Source: Flavobacterium limi (GTDB lineage: Bacteria > Bacteroidota > Bacteroidia > Flavobacteriales > Flavobacteriaceae). From it: 64,000 nt of DNA. Positions within the stretch are counted from its first letter, which is position 1. Every line of letters starts with the position of its first letter. Shown piece after piece: positions 35,285 to 45,941 of this stretch. Made by a program: the position numbers and the translations under genes. The notes beneath the pieces were generated by a model. That model was not told where the DNA came from and did no database searches. It saw nothing but the letters and a program-made list of their open reading frames with translations. The stretch covers positions 1 through 64,000 of the forward strand of contig NZ_JAADZV010000014.1 in assembly GCF_010645075.1 (NCBI RefSeq), read 5' to 3'.

Positions 35285-37927
35285 CTACAGAACTTTAAAG
35301 TGTAACTTTTGTAAATCTACTGAGTTGCCTCCAATCATAACTTCAAAATCACCTGGTTCTACTACTCTCTTCATTTCTCTGTTCCAGACAGATAACTCAT
35401 CAGGTGTCAGTGTAAATTCAACCTTTTTTGTTTCACCTTTTTCGATGAACAACCTTTTAAAACCTTTTAATGTTTTTCTTGGAGTTGTTACGCTGCTGTA
35501 AACATCATTAATGTATAATTGCACCACTTCATCTCCATCATAATTCCCAATATTTTTAACATTTACACTAATTTTTAATTCTCCATCTGCTTTAATTTCA
35601 TTCGTATTGATGGTGAAATCTGAATATTCAAACTTGGTATAACTTAATCCGTAACCGAAATTATACAACGGATTTTCGCTTTCGCTAACATATCTGTGAA
35701 TCGCTGATGGTTTTTGGTTATAGTATATAGGTAACTGCCCCACTGATTTTGGAACTGTAATTGGCAATCTTCCGGCTGGATTGTAGTCTCCAAATAAAAC
35801 ATCAGCGACAGCTCTTCCTCCAAGTTCACCCGGAAACCATCCTTCAACAATGGCAGGAATATTATCTGCAATCCAGTTTGTAGACAGCGGACGTCCATTT
35901 AGTAACACACAAACTACCGGAGTTCCTGTTTTCTGAATGGCTTCGATCAATTCCTGCTGCATTCCGTGTAAATTCAAATCGGCAACATCTCTGTTTTCTT
36001 CTACTAATTCGTTGGACTCTCCTAAAACTACAATTGCAACATCTGCTTTTTTAGCGGCATCGATTGCTGGCTGCATATTTACTTTTTCTAAATTCCAACG
36101 CAAGTGCGCTCTGGCTCCCCAGCCTCCTTCCCACATCTCAATGCGGACTTTGTATTTTTTACCTGCTTCGATATTTTTTGGAGTAGTTACGATACTTGTA
36201 GCTCCTTTTGACCAGTTGTCAATTACCAACTCATCGTCAACCCACATTCTGATTCCATCATCTGAACTTAAACCTAACCAGCCGTCAAAAGATTTATCTG
36301 ATTGAATATATCCTGTCCAACGAATAGAGAAATCATCCACATTTACACCATCACCAGGAGCCCAAGGCCAGTCAAATTCCAATTGGCTGTCGATACGCGT
36401 TAAAACTGGAGTTCCCTCTAAATTTCTGTTGTTAAAATATTCACCTTTTAATCCGTTTTGAGATCCATCTGAAGTAAATAAATATTTTGATGGAATTGCT
36501 TGTCCTTTTACAATCAGCGGTACACCTTCTTCATAAACAACATTTGCCGTTTTGCCAACCACTTGCTGAATACCTTCAAAAACCGTTGTTCCAACACTAT
36601 TTTTTGGAGCATAACCACCCATTCTAGAAGCATTTGCGTTAGGTCCGATAACCGCAATATTTTTAAGGTCTTTTTTTAATGGAAGAAGATTGTTCTCGTT
36701 CTTCAATAAAATCATTGATTTTTGAGCCGCTTCTAAAGCAACAGCCTGATTTTCTTTGGTATGAAAACGCTCTTTGATCAGGTTTTTATCGGTAAACGGA
36801 TTTTCAAATAATCCTAATAAGAATTTCAAACGTAAAACTGCTCCCGCAGCACGATCAATATTTTCCTGAGTTAATTTTTTCTCATTAACTAATTCAATAA
36901 TAGTGTTTTGCCAGAATTCATTACTAAAATCGTAAAACTGCATATCAACTCCTGCAGAAACAGCTTCTCTAATACTTTCTTTTGGAGAATCAGCAACTTT
37001 ATGCGTTGTCTGAATGTATTTAATAGCTCCTAAATCAGAAACTACAAGCCCTTTAAATCCCCATTCTTTTCTTAGAACATCTGTCAATAACCAATGATTA
37101 GCTGCACAAGGAATTCCGTCTAACTCAGAATAGGCACACATGGTTCCTAAAGCACCGCCTTTTCTAAATGCTTTTTCGAATGAAGGCAAATGATCTTCAC
37201 GGGCTGAACGTTCTCCAACTAAAATGGGCGAAGAATTTCCTCCCGCCTGTGGAATACCGTGAACCGCAAAGTGTTTAGGCTCAGCAATAATAGAACGATC
37301 CGATTTTAAATTGTCTCCTTGTAATCCTTTGATGAATGCCAAACCAATTTCGCTGTTCAGGAAAGCATCTTCTCCAAAAGTTTCAGCCACTCTTCCCCAT
37401 CTTGGCTCACGTCCTAAATCTAAGTTGGGTCCAAATCCAAAATGAACTCCGTGTGCTCTGGCTTCCATGCCAATAACTTTTCCAACTTTGTCAATAACAG
37501 CTGTGTCCCAGGTTGCTCCAAGCCCTATATTCATTGGAAAAGCGGTACTTCCTTCGTCTAAATATCCATGAAGCATTTCGCACATAATCAAAGCAGGAAT
37601 TCCCCAGCGATTGCCTTTGATTACATTAGTCTGCAGATCGTTGATCATTTTCGCTGAACGCGGATACAAATCATGAATTGCTCCAATTCCTAATTTCCCG
37701 ATTTTTTCGGCCGATTTAGATTTCGCAAAATCTTCTTTTTCTTTAAAAAAATCTCCTCGGTACATATCCATCTGACGCACTTTTTCTTCAAGTGTCATAC
37801 GGCTTAATAAATCTTGTACCCGCTCTTCTACCGGCAGTTTGGCATCCTGATACGGATACTTTTTCTGCGCATGGCTCTGGTTAAAAAAACCAACAGCCAT
37901 TACAAAAATAATGGCCGTTTTCTTCAT
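35285..37927 (-). CDS. GH3 beta-glycosidase with PA14 domain (candidate core xylosidase or glucosidase)
   Basis: 880-residue exo-glycosidase. The start at 37927 gives the signal MKKTAIIFVMAVGFFNQSHA; a start five codons earlier is possible. The nucleophile is about Asp298 in LVVSDLGAIKY. A PA14 domain (begins GLKGEYFNNRNLEGTPVL) is inserted near residues 475-610, and a fibronectin-III-like domain with a GDYNPAGRLPITVP lead-in closes it. Beta-glucosidase is the usual annotation, but plant N-glycans carry core beta-1,2-xylose and GH3 enzymes have been implicated in its removal; the PUL context makes that reasonable (inference). It lies 27 bp behind a GH92 gene. Confidence 0.88.
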   Translation of the reverse strand: MKKTAIIFVMAVGFFNQSHAQKKYPYQDAKLPVEERVQDLLSRMTLEEKVRQMDMYRGDFFKEKEDFAKSKSAEKIGKLGIGAIHDLYPRSAKMINDLQTNVIKGNRWGIPALIMCEMLHGYLDEGSTAFPMNIGLGATWDTAVIDKVGKVIGMEARAHGVHFGFGPNLDLGREPRWGRVAETFGEDAFLNSEIGLAFIKGLQGDNLKSDRSIIAEPKHFAVHGIPQAGGNSSPILVGERSAREDHLPSFEKAFRKGGALGTMCAYSELDGIPCAANHWLLTDVLRKEWGFKGLVVSDLGAIKYIQTTHKVADSPKESIREAVSAGVDMQFYDFSNEFWQNTIIELVNEKKLTQENIDRAAGAVLRLKFLLGLFENPFTDKNLIKERFHTKENQAVALEAAQKSMILLKNENNLLPLKKDLKNIAVIGPNANASRMGGYAPKNSVGTTVFEGIQQVVGKTANVVYEEGVPLIVKGQAIPSKYLFTSDGSQNGLKGEYFNNRNLEGTPVLTRIDSQLEFDWPWAPGDGVNVDDFSIRWTGYIQSDKSFDGWLGLSSDDGIRMWVDDELVIDNWSKGATSIVTTPKNIEAGKKYKVRIEMWEGGWGARAHLRWNLEKVNMQPAIDAAKKADVAIVVLGESNELVEENRDVADLNLHGMQQELIEAIQKTGTPVVCVLLNGRPLSTNWIADNIPAIVEGWFPGELGGRAVADVLFGDYNPAGRLPITVPKSVGQLPIYYNQKPSAIHRYVSESENPLYNFGYGLSYTKFEYSDFTINTNEIKADGELKISVNVKNIGNYDGDEVVQLYINDVYSSVTTPRKTLKGFKRLFIEKGETKKVEFTLTPDELSVWNREMKRVVEPGDFEVMIGGNSVDLQKLHFKVL

Positions 37928-37954
37928 TCTTAATTGTAACATAGTTGTGTGTGT

Positions 37955-40207
37955 TTAGTTTTGAATCACTTTAAGCTTTGTTCCATTCACAAAATCATCA
38001 TGTGAAATAAAAAAGCTGTTCAGTGTTTTTCCGTTTAGCTCAATCGAATTGATTTTTCCACCATTATTAAGTTGTCTTTCAATTACAATGCTTTCTTTTT
38101 TATAATATCTTGGATCTAATTTGATCGTTATTCTATGAAACAATGGTGCTGTGATAGTGTAAATTGGATCACCCGGCGATATTGGGTAAATTCCCATCAT
38201 CGAATATACCAGCCAGGCTGACATTGTTCCTGTATCATCATTTCCGGGTAACCCTTTTGGTTTGTTTTGGAAATATTCTGCAACAAGTTTTTTTACCATT
38301 TCCTGACTTTTCCATTCTTCTCCTTTTATATAATTGAATAAATACGGATACGCAATATCCGGCTCGTTTGCCATATCAAATTGTTTGCTGTCAAAAACCT
38401 TTTGCAGCTGATCTGAAAAAAGCTTATCACCGCCCATAAGTTTGATTAATCCTTTAATATCGTGCGGTACCATAAAAGCGTATTGCCATGCATTTCCTTC
38501 AATGAAACCAACATTTTCCTGAAAATTAGCTCCTGATTCAGGATCAAAAGGTTCATACCATTTTCCGTTAGCTGTTCTTGGCCGAAGTAATTTTAAATCC
38601 TTGTCATATAATTTTCGGTAAGATAATGAACGTTTTGTAAAACGCTTATAATCTTCTTTTTCGCCTAAAGCTTTCGCTAAAAGTGAAATCGCATAATCTG
38701 AAGTATTGTATTCCAGTGTTGTAGAAACGGGACCGCGATAATTTGTTGATACATATCCTTTTTCGACATATTCTTTAAGTCCTGGACGCAGCGGATTATT
38801 TTCCATTTGATCAGCACCTTTTAACATGGCATAGTAGGCTTTGTGAAAATCAAAATCCTGAATTCCTTTTAAGCTGGCATCAACTATCACGATACTTGCG
38901 GGATCTCCTACCATGGTAAAAGTTTCAGTTGAATTTAATTCCCATTTTGGCAGCCAGCCGTTTTCATCATACATTTCCAGCATACTTTTTATCATATCCG
39001 ATTGTTGCTTAGGATAAACCAAAGATGTCAACGGATGCATGTTGCGATAGGTATCCCATAAAGAAAATGTGGTATAACGAGTGCCTTCGGTTTTTGCAAT
39101 CTTAGTTCTTTTTATTACAGGATATTCGCCGTTGACATCGTTTAAAGTATTTGGGTGAATTAAAGTGTGGTACAATGCCGTGTAAAAAATCGTATTATCG
39201 TCATTTGTTCCTCCTTCAACTAAAATTTTTGAAAGTTCTTCATTCCATTCGTTGTAAGTATCTTTATAAACCGCTTCAAACGATTTGTTTCCAGTTTCTT
39301 TTTCTAAATTTTCTCTTGCATTTTCAATACTTACATACGAAATTCCAATTTTAACCTCAACGGTTTCCTGCTTATCAAATTTATACGTAAAATAAGTTCC
39401 AATACTATCCCCAACAACCGTTTTGATGCTGTTATCCATCATTCTGGTTTTGCCGTTGTACGTCATCCATTGTGCTTCTGTGCCTTCATATTTTGAAGGC
39501 TTTTTCCAAACTCCGAATTTGTGTGCTGGTTTGGAAAATTTTGCCACAAAATAAACCGGATAAGCATCTTCCGGACTGTTGTAACAAAACGAACCAACCG
39601 AACGCATTCCTTCAATTTCTGTCGGCGACACTACTTTTACCATCGCACCTTCTTCATTTGTTAAACCTAAACCAAGATTCAGTAAAATGTTTGATTGCCC
39701 TTTCGGAAAAGTGAATTTGCTCACACCAACTCTTTTTGATGCCGTAAATTCTGCTTTTACATTGTATTTGTCAATATCTACGCTGTAATACGCTGCTTTT
39801 GCCACTTCATTTTTATAAGTTGAACCGTATTTTAAATGATTAGTTTCTACTGCTCCCATTGTTGGCATCAATATTAAAACGCCTAATTCAGGACAGCCAA
39901 CACCGCTGATATTAACCTGACTGAATCCGGTTAAAAAAGTATTTTCGTTTACATACGGATTCGAAAGCCACTGACTGTCTTTTTCCATCGGTGTACCTTT
40001 TATTCCAGCCACATTAAACGGACTAATACTCGCCATTCCTCTTGGTGCAATTGGTCCTGGAAAAGTGGCTCCGTAGTTGGAAGTTCCAATGAACGGATTC
40101 ACAAAATCGGCAGGCTCCTGTGCCAAAATAGTGATGCTAAAAAACAGCATGTACAAAATGCATACTGTTTCAATTTTATTTTTAATATTTAAAACCATAG
40201 GTTTCAT
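37955..40207 (-). CDS. GH92 alpha-mannosidase
   Basis: Calcium-dependent inverting exo-alpha-mannosidase of 750 residues with a signal peptide ending near ITILAQ. The N-terminal sandwich opens with FVNPFIGTSNYGATFPGP. The helical catalytic barrel holds LWDTYRNMHPL, GWLPKWELNSTETFTMVGDP and ENVGFIEGNAWQYAF, and the C-terminal end has GNDDTGTMSAWLVYSMMG with the metal-binding Asp residues. GH92 enzymes trim alpha-mannose branches of N-glycans. It overlaps no neighbour but lies 2 bp from the GH29 gene. Linkage preference unknown. Confidence 0.95.
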   Translation of the reverse strand: MKPMVLNIKNKIETVCILYMLFFSITILAQEPADFVNPFIGTSNYGATFPGPIAPRGMASISPFNVAGIKGTPMEKDSQWLSNPYVNENTFLTGFSQVNISGVGCPELGVLILMPTMGAVETNHLKYGSTYKNEVAKAAYYSVDIDKYNVKAEFTASKRVGVSKFTFPKGQSNILLNLGLGLTNEEGAMVKVVSPTEIEGMRSVGSFCYNSPEDAYPVYFVAKFSKPAHKFGVWKKPSKYEGTEAQWMTYNGKTRMMDNSIKTVVGDSIGTYFTYKFDKQETVEVKIGISYVSIENARENLEKETGNKSFEAVYKDTYNEWNEELSKILVEGGTNDDNTIFYTALYHTLIHPNTLNDVNGEYPVIKRTKIAKTEGTRYTTFSLWDTYRNMHPLTSLVYPKQQSDMIKSMLEMYDENGWLPKWELNSTETFTMVGDPASIVIVDASLKGIQDFDFHKAYYAMLKGADQMENNPLRPGLKEYVEKGYVSTNYRGPVSTTLEYNTSDYAISLLAKALGEKEDYKRFTKRSLSYRKLYDKDLKLLRPRTANGKWYEPFDPESGANFQENVGFIEGNAWQYAFMVPHDIKGLIKLMGGDKLFSDQLQKVFDSKQFDMANEPDIAYPYLFNYIKGEEWKSQEMVKKLVAEYFQNKPKGLPGNDDTGTMSAWLVYSMMGIYPISPGDPIYTITAPLFHRITIKLDPRYYKKESIVIERQLNNGGKINSIELNGKTLNSFFISHDDFVNGTKLKVIQN

Positions 40208-40209
40208 TC

Positions 40210-41694
40210 TTATCTGTTAATCGCTTCGATTTTTAAAGTCCAGGCTTCTTTTGCAGGAAGATTATTTCTTAAACTTTCCGGAATTGTAACTGTAAATCCG
40301 TTATCTGCTTTTATCCATTTCAATGAAGTTTTAGATCCTAACATTGTAATTTTCGTTCCTTTTTTAGGGCTGATTGATTTCACAATAATTTCTGCCGGAA
40401 TTTTATCTTCTCCTTGTTTAGCTAAATAAAATGCGAATACATTTCCTGCTTTGTTTTGAGTAAAACAAATGTTTTCTTCTTTGTAAGGCTCAATTGGTTT
40501 AGTGTTGTAAATCGCTGTGCTGTTTACTTTCATCCAGTCTCCGTAAGCTTGTAACAAATCGTAAGCACCTTTATCCCATTCCCCTTCGGGACTTGGCGCA
40601 ACGTTTAACAATAAGTTTCCACCTTTAGCCACGATATCAATTAACATATGAATACCTTGTCTTCCAGTCATATATTCTGCACCTGGAGAATATGACCATC
40701 CACCGCCTGCTGGAATACAGGATTCCCAAGGATAAGGCAATGTTTTCGCAGGAACACGTCCTTCCGGAGTTAAGTAGTTTTGATTTTTACCGTGAACGGC
40801 TCTATCTACAACGATCAAACCTGGTTGTTTTGCACGCGCTTTAACCACCAATTCATCCATTTTCGGATCCTGATTTACTACTCTGTGTTTGATGAAACCG
40901 TTTTTAGATTCGTTTTCTGTAAACTTTTCAGCATAGTTTTCTTTGATGTTAACCTGGTCTCTTTTACGAACCCATCCTCCATCTAGCCAAAGGATATCTA
41001 CTTTTCCGTAGTTAGTCAGGATTTCCATAATTTGATTATGAGTGAAATCAACGTATTTCTGCCATTTTTCCGGGTATAATGACGGATCGTAGTTTACGTT
41101 TCTGTCGAATGGCGGAAAATAGGGATCCCAGTAGTTTTCGTTATGCCAGTCTGGTTTAGAGAAATAAGCTCCAGTTGAAATTCCTTCACCTCTAAAAGAG
41201 TTGAAAATCTCTTTTAAAACATCTGCTTTTGGATTTGTATGAAAAGGAACGTCGTTACTAGTAATCTTATAATCAGAATATTTAGTATCGTACATATTGA
41301 ATCCGTCATGGTGTTTTGTAGTGAAAACCATGTATTTCATTCCTGCATATTTAGCCGCTTTTGCCCATTTTGCAGGATCAAATTTTACCGGATTAAAAGT
41401 CTTTCTTAAACCTTCATAATCTGCAATGTACTGATTGTAATTAGCAGGATTGCTTCCTTTTTTACGTTCACACCATCCGTAATCTTCCGGGCAGATAGAC
41501 CAGGATTCTACGATTCCCCACTGGCTGTAAGTTCCCCAGTGCATTAGCAGACCAAATTTTTTACCCTGCCATTTGTCTAAGTTTTTCAATACCAATGGAT
41601 CTGTTTCCGGCACATATCGCTCATCTTCATAAATGGCCTGCGAAAACATTTGAACTGAGAATAAAAGAGCGATTATGAATGTTGCTTTTTTCAT
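40210..41694 (-). CDS. GH29 alpha-L-fucosidase
   Basis: 494-residue secreted fucosidase (signal MKKATFIIALLFSVQMFSQ). TIM-barrel motifs are KKFGLLMHWGTYSQWGIVES, MVFTTKHHDGFNMYDTKYS, and the nucleophile Asp238 in VDILWLDGGW. A beta-sandwich closes the protein. The compact length and lack of a carbohydrate-binding module fit a GH29-A-type enzyme with broad linkage range. It sits between GH35 and GH92 genes and would clear core or antennal fucose from N-glycans. Confidence 0.94.
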   Translation of the reverse strand: MKKATFIIALLFSVQMFSQAIYEDERYVPETDPLVLKNLDKWQGKKFGLLMHWGTYSQWGIVESWSICPEDYGWCERKKGSNPANYNQYIADYEGLRKTFNPVKFDPAKWAKAAKYAGMKYMVFTTKHHDGFNMYDTKYSDYKITSNDVPFHTNPKADVLKEIFNSFRGEGISTGAYFSKPDWHNENYWDPYFPPFDRNVNYDPSLYPEKWQKYVDFTHNQIMEILTNYGKVDILWLDGGWVRKRDQVNIKENYAEKFTENESKNGFIKHRVVNQDPKMDELVVKARAKQPGLIVVDRAVHGKNQNYLTPEGRVPAKTLPYPWESCIPAGGGWSYSPGAEYMTGRQGIHMLIDIVAKGGNLLLNVAPSPEGEWDKGAYDLLQAYGDWMKVNSTAIYNTKPIEPYKEENICFTQNKAGNVFAFYLAKQGEDKIPAEIIVKSISPKKGTKITMLGSKTSLKWIKADNGFTVTIPESLRNNLPAKEAWTLKIEAINR

Positions 41695-41733
41695 CTTTAA
41701 TCTGTTTATTGGGTTTTGTTTATTCTTTTGTTT

Positions 41734-43584
41734 TTAGTTTAATTTATCAAGTATCGGCTGGTCTGTAAAAATTAATTCTGTTTTGTTGTTTTCGTTAAGC
41801 TGTTCCAATACAACAAACTTATTTTCACCTTTTTTCAACCAGCAACCTGGTACATAAAGTGTTTGTTGCGGGCCTACTTTCCAGTAACGTCCAAGATTAT
41901 GTCCGTTCACAAATACAATTCCTTTTCCCCAATTTGTCATGTCAAGAAAAGTATCAGCAGGTTTATCTATGTTTACAGTAGATTCATATAAAACTGGTCG
42001 TTTCGGTTTTATCGTTTCATTTTTAATGGCTGGAACATCATTCATCGGCATTTTATACATTTCCCATCCGCCACTAATTTCATATTCATTTATAAATACC
42101 GAACTAATGATTCCCTTAGTATTATGAACTATTTCGGCACCGTAATTAATACGTCCCATATTTTCAACCAGAATTTCTAAAATACCGTTAAAAGGAATCG
42201 TAACGGTCATTTCGTAGTTATTGAAAACTCTATTCAATTCGCCCACGTTAACTCCGTTTACATAAACTGCAGCAAAATCTCTCAATCCCTGAATTTTTAA
42301 TTTTCCAGAAATGGGCTGCGTAAATCTTTTTCGATACAAAACATATCCATTTCCCTGCCCTAATTTTTCAAATGTTAATGGCTGATCGTTTATAACAGCT
42401 TTTTCTTTTTTGATCCAACTCAAAACATCCATACTCGATTTGATAGGCTGATTAGGATATTTTGTAACGGCTATTTTCTCTGGAATTGGTGTTAATTTCG
42501 TTTTAGAATACTTTTGCATTACATCACGTATAGCCATATATTTTGGCGTTGTCCAGCCCGCTTCGCTGATTGGAGCGTCATAATCATAACTTGTAATATC
42601 AGGCTGAATATCCTTTTCTTCATTATAATTTGCTCCAGAAGTAAATCCGAAGTTAGTACCGCCATGTACCATATAATAATTAAAAGAAACCCCTGCGTCA
42701 AGATACTTTTTAGTTTGGTTTGCAATCTCGTCAGATCCAATTTTAATAAATGGTTCTGCCCAATGATCCAGCCAGCCAGAATAAAACTCTGCTACCATAT
42801 AAGGCCCCTGTCCTTTATGGAATTTATCAACCTGCTTCTTTAAATTATCAATATTGGATTCCCCATTTGCAGTTGGCAACACGCCATCAACCAAACCGCC
42901 TTCAAACAGCCAGGTACCATCTGAAGTAAAGAACGGTCCTTGAAAACCAGTTTGTTTAAGCGTATTGTAAATTGCTGTTTTGTACGCTGTATGATCAGCT
43001 GCAGCAATATCTGTTCTTTGAGAAACGTATGAACCAAATTCATTTTCAACCTGAACCATAATAATAGGCCCTCCCTGATTAGAAAAATATCCTTTTACCA
43101 CTGCAGACAATTGCTCCAAATAAGTTTTGCAAGCTTCTAAAAATGCCTTGTTATTGGTACGAATTACTAAATCTGGATTATTTTGAAGCCACCAAGGATA
43201 TCCTCCAAATTCCCATTCACCACATGCATACGGTCCTGGTCTAAGAATCACATACAATCCTTCACTTTTAGCGATACGTAAAAACTCAGCTAAATCTCTA
43301 TTTTCTGTTTTAAAATCCCATACACCAGGTGCTGTTTCATGATAATTCCAAAATACATAAGTTGCTACGGTATTCATACCCAAAGCTTTAAGCATTTGCA
43401 ATCTATGTCTCCAATATTCTTTAGGAATACGTGAATAGTGCATTTCGCCTGAATGTATTTTAACAACTTTTCCGTCTTGCTGAAATTCTCCTTTAGATAT
43501 AGAAAATCCTTTGCTTTGTGCAATCCCAAAAACTGGCATCAATCCAATCAATAATATCCCGAGCTTAAATAGTATCTTATTCAT
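41734..43584 (-). CDS. GH35 beta-galactosidase
   Basis: 616-residue secreted beta-galactosidase (signal ends near FGIAQ). Early motif SGEMHYSRIPKEYW and catalytic RPGPYACGEWEFGG. The acid/base Glu182 lies in VENEFGSY and the nucleophile Glu266 in AEFYSGWLDHW. C-terminal beta-sandwich domains end with WKVGPQQTLYVPGCWLKKGE. It would remove terminal galactose from N-glycan antennae. Eleven bp separate it from the GH20 gene upstream. Confidence 0.94.
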   Translation of the reverse strand: MNKILFKLGILLIGLMPVFGIAQSKGFSISKGEFQQDGKVVKIHSGEMHYSRIPKEYWRHRLQMLKALGMNTVATYVFWNYHETAPGVWDFKTENRDLAEFLRIAKSEGLYVILRPGPYACGEWEFGGYPWWLQNNPDLVIRTNNKAFLEACKTYLEQLSAVVKGYFSNQGGPIIMVQVENEFGSYVSQRTDIAAADHTAYKTAIYNTLKQTGFQGPFFTSDGTWLFEGGLVDGVLPTANGESNIDNLKKQVDKFHKGQGPYMVAEFYSGWLDHWAEPFIKIGSDEIANQTKKYLDAGVSFNYYMVHGGTNFGFTSGANYNEEKDIQPDITSYDYDAPISEAGWTTPKYMAIRDVMQKYSKTKLTPIPEKIAVTKYPNQPIKSSMDVLSWIKKEKAVINDQPLTFEKLGQGNGYVLYRKRFTQPISGKLKIQGLRDFAAVYVNGVNVGELNRVFNNYEMTVTIPFNGILEILVENMGRINYGAEIVHNTKGIISSVFINEYEISGGWEMYKMPMNDVPAIKNETIKPKRPVLYESTVNIDKPADTFLDMTNWGKGIVFVNGHNLGRYWKVGPQQTLYVPGCWLKKGENKFVVLEQLNENNKTELIFTDQPILDKLN

Positions 43585-43595
43585 TTTTTTATTAA

Positions 43596-45908
43596 TTAAT
43601 CAATTAAAATTTCATCGACAAACAACCAAGAGCTTTCTCCTTTTGGACTTTTCTTTAAATTGCCTCCGATTACTTTTACAAAACGTGCATTTTGTTTTTG
43701 GAAATTGATTTTGAAATCTTTCAGTTCCGGAACTGCATTCACGGCATAAGGACGCATAATTTTCCCTACCTGAGTATATTTAACGCCATCTGTAGAAATC
43801 AAGACTTTAATTTGAATTGGAAAATTAACTCCTGCACCCTGACTTTCTAAAGCTCCAACTTTTACCTGCTCGATGCTTTCTACTTTTTCTAAGTCGATAA
43901 CCAATTCCATATCGTTTACCAGCCAAGCCTGCCATTGTCCGTCATGGAAATTTTTGCTTCCGCGAATGGTGTTTACCATTGTATTTGCATCTCCTTTATA
44001 ATTCGAATTGTAAGGGGTTAAGTATTTTACTTTTTTAGCAAATCCTTTGTGGAAAACAATCGTATCCGTATATGTTTTTCCGACTGGTTTGTCATCTTGA
44101 AATAAAGAAGCTTTTAAAACTGTGGTTTCTTTGATTTCAATTGGACTGGTATATTTTATCGCATGATGATCGATATTTTTATCTCCTAAAACATAACGAA
44201 TGTCTGGATTAGGAAACTCATTTTTCAATTCGACTTTGATTTGTTTATTCCCTAAATCAGCTGTAGAAGAAGCCGTTACCAAATAAGCACTTTTCGCATA
44301 ATTGATTCCCTGATAATCGTAACGTTTCATCATAGTGAATAATCTAGTTGTGAAATCATTCCAATTGCGTTTCTCTTTCGGACTCCATAATGTTTCTGAT
44401 AAAGCAGCCAATCTTGGGAAAATCATGTATTCAGAATCTTTTGGTCCTGCAATATGTTCTGCCCATAAATTTGCCTGTCCGCCTAAAACATGCGCAGCTT
44501 CTTGTGGCGTCATAGTTGAAACTACAGGATCAAATTTGTACACTTCATTTAACGGATTATATGCATCAAAAGCTAAAGGTTCTTCGTTTTGCGGACCTTG
44601 ATAAAAGTTGAAATAACAAGGAGATTCCGGAGTCATAATGACGTCGTGACCCTGATCTGCCGCTTCTATTCCGCCTTTCATTCCTCTCCAGCTCATAACT
44701 GTTGCATCCGGAGCCAAACCGCCTTCTAAAATCTCATCCCAGCCAATAACTCTTTTTCCTTTTGAGTTGATGTATTTTTCCATACGCTTTACAAAATAGC
44801 TTTGTAATTCGTTGACATCTTTTAATTTCTCGTCTTTGATTCTCTTTTGACAATGCGGACATTTTGCCCAATTGGTTTTAGTCGCTTCATCACCGCCAAT
44901 ATGAATATATTTTGAAGGGAAAATCGTGATTACTTCATCAATTACATTTTGCAAAAATTCAAAAGTTGATTCCTTTCCTGCACAATAAATATCCGTTATC
45001 GGCCAAACTCCGCCTGACGGAACACCAATTCGCTGATTGAAACAAGCCAATTCAGGATATGCTGCGATCGCACTGCTTACGTGCGCCGGCATTTCGATTT
45101 CTGGAATTACTTCAATTCCTTTTGTTGCTGCGTATTTTACGATTTCTTTTAATTCTTCTTGTGTAAAGAACCCGCCGTAAGTTCCTTTTTGATCTGCTGT
45201 AACCGGAAGCCTTGCATTCCAAGATAAGCTTTCCTGATCTACTCTCCACGCTCCAACTTCAGTTAGTTTTGGATATTTTTTTATTTCGATTCTCCAGCCC
45301 TGATCGTCAACTAAGTGCATGTGCAAAACATTCATTTTGTGCATTGCCAAACGATCGATTGTAGCCAGAACGTAATTTTTATCAAAGAAATGACGCGATA
45401 AATCCAACATTAAACCTCTCCATTTAAAACGAGGTTCGTCGTTAATCGTCAAACTTTGAATTTCCCATTTTGCAGAAGTAATGACATATTTGCTTTCAAT
45501 CGCTTCCGGAAGTAATTGTCTAACACTTTCTAATCCGTAAAGAAAACCAACATTTCCTTTTGCAGAAATCACAATGCTTGTCGGATTTACATCTAAAATA
45601 TAAGCTTCGTTTTTTAAATTCGGATCTAGTTTAAACTGAACAAAATTACTTGCCGGAGCTTTAGTTGTCGTTTCTGGTTTCCATCCTGCAGCAATTTCAA
45701 ATTTAGAAGCCAAAGCGTTTGCAGCATCTTTTTGAAAATCTCCGTTTACGACAAACTTTGTATCTTTTGTAAATTCAAAAACACCCGTTTTAATAAAAGT
45801 CTGACTCGGTTTCGGAATGATATGAATATCATTTTCTGTGTAAATTTTCTGCGCATTTGTCGAGAAAACTGAAGTGATTAGGGTTAGTAGGAATAGTAAT
45901 TTTTTCAT
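43596..45908 (-). CDS. GH20 beta-N-acetylhexosaminidase
   Basis: Removes terminal GlcNAc (or GalNAc). I start it at 45908 (MKKLLFLLTLITSVFSTNA signal); the frame continues 15 codons upstream with no signal-like character. Order: GH20 N-terminal domain, catalytic barrel with MHLVDDQGWRIEIKKYP, IPEIEMPAHVSSAI, and the Asp-Glu pair in HIGGDEATKTNW, then WRGMKGGIEAA. A C-terminal CBM32/chitobiase-like domain (from about residue 610) closes the 770 residues. The gene is first after a 329-bp gap filled by a palindromic element. Confidence 0.94.
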   Translation of the reverse strand: MKKLLFLLTLITSVFSTNAQKIYTENDIHIIPKPSQTFIKTGVFEFTKDTKFVVNGDFQKDAANALASKFEIAAGWKPETTTKAPASNFVQFKLDPNLKNEAYILDVNPTSIVISAKGNVGFLYGLESVRQLLPEAIESKYVITSAKWEIQSLTINDEPRFKWRGLMLDLSRHFFDKNYVLATIDRLAMHKMNVLHMHLVDDQGWRIEIKKYPKLTEVGAWRVDQESLSWNARLPVTADQKGTYGGFFTQEELKEIVKYAATKGIEVIPEIEMPAHVSSAIAAYPELACFNQRIGVPSGGVWPITDIYCAGKESTFEFLQNVIDEVITIFPSKYIHIGGDEATKTNWAKCPHCQKRIKDEKLKDVNELQSYFVKRMEKYINSKGKRVIGWDEILEGGLAPDATVMSWRGMKGGIEAADQGHDVIMTPESPCYFNFYQGPQNEEPLAFDAYNPLNEVYKFDPVVSTMTPQEAAHVLGGQANLWAEHIAGPKDSEYMIFPRLAALSETLWSPKEKRNWNDFTTRLFTMMKRYDYQGINYAKSAYLVTASSTADLGNKQIKVELKNEFPNPDIRYVLGDKNIDHHAIKYTSPIEIKETTVLKASLFQDDKPVGKTYTDTIVFHKGFAKKVKYLTPYNSNYKGDANTMVNTIRGSKNFHDGQWQAWLVNDMELVIDLEKVESIEQVKVGALESQGAGVNFPIQIKVLISTDGVKYTQVGKIMRPYAVNAVPELKDFKINFQKQNARFVKVIGGNLKKSPKGESSWLFVDEILID

Positions 45909-45941
45909 TCTTTGTTTTTTGGTTGTCACTTTGTGGTTAGT

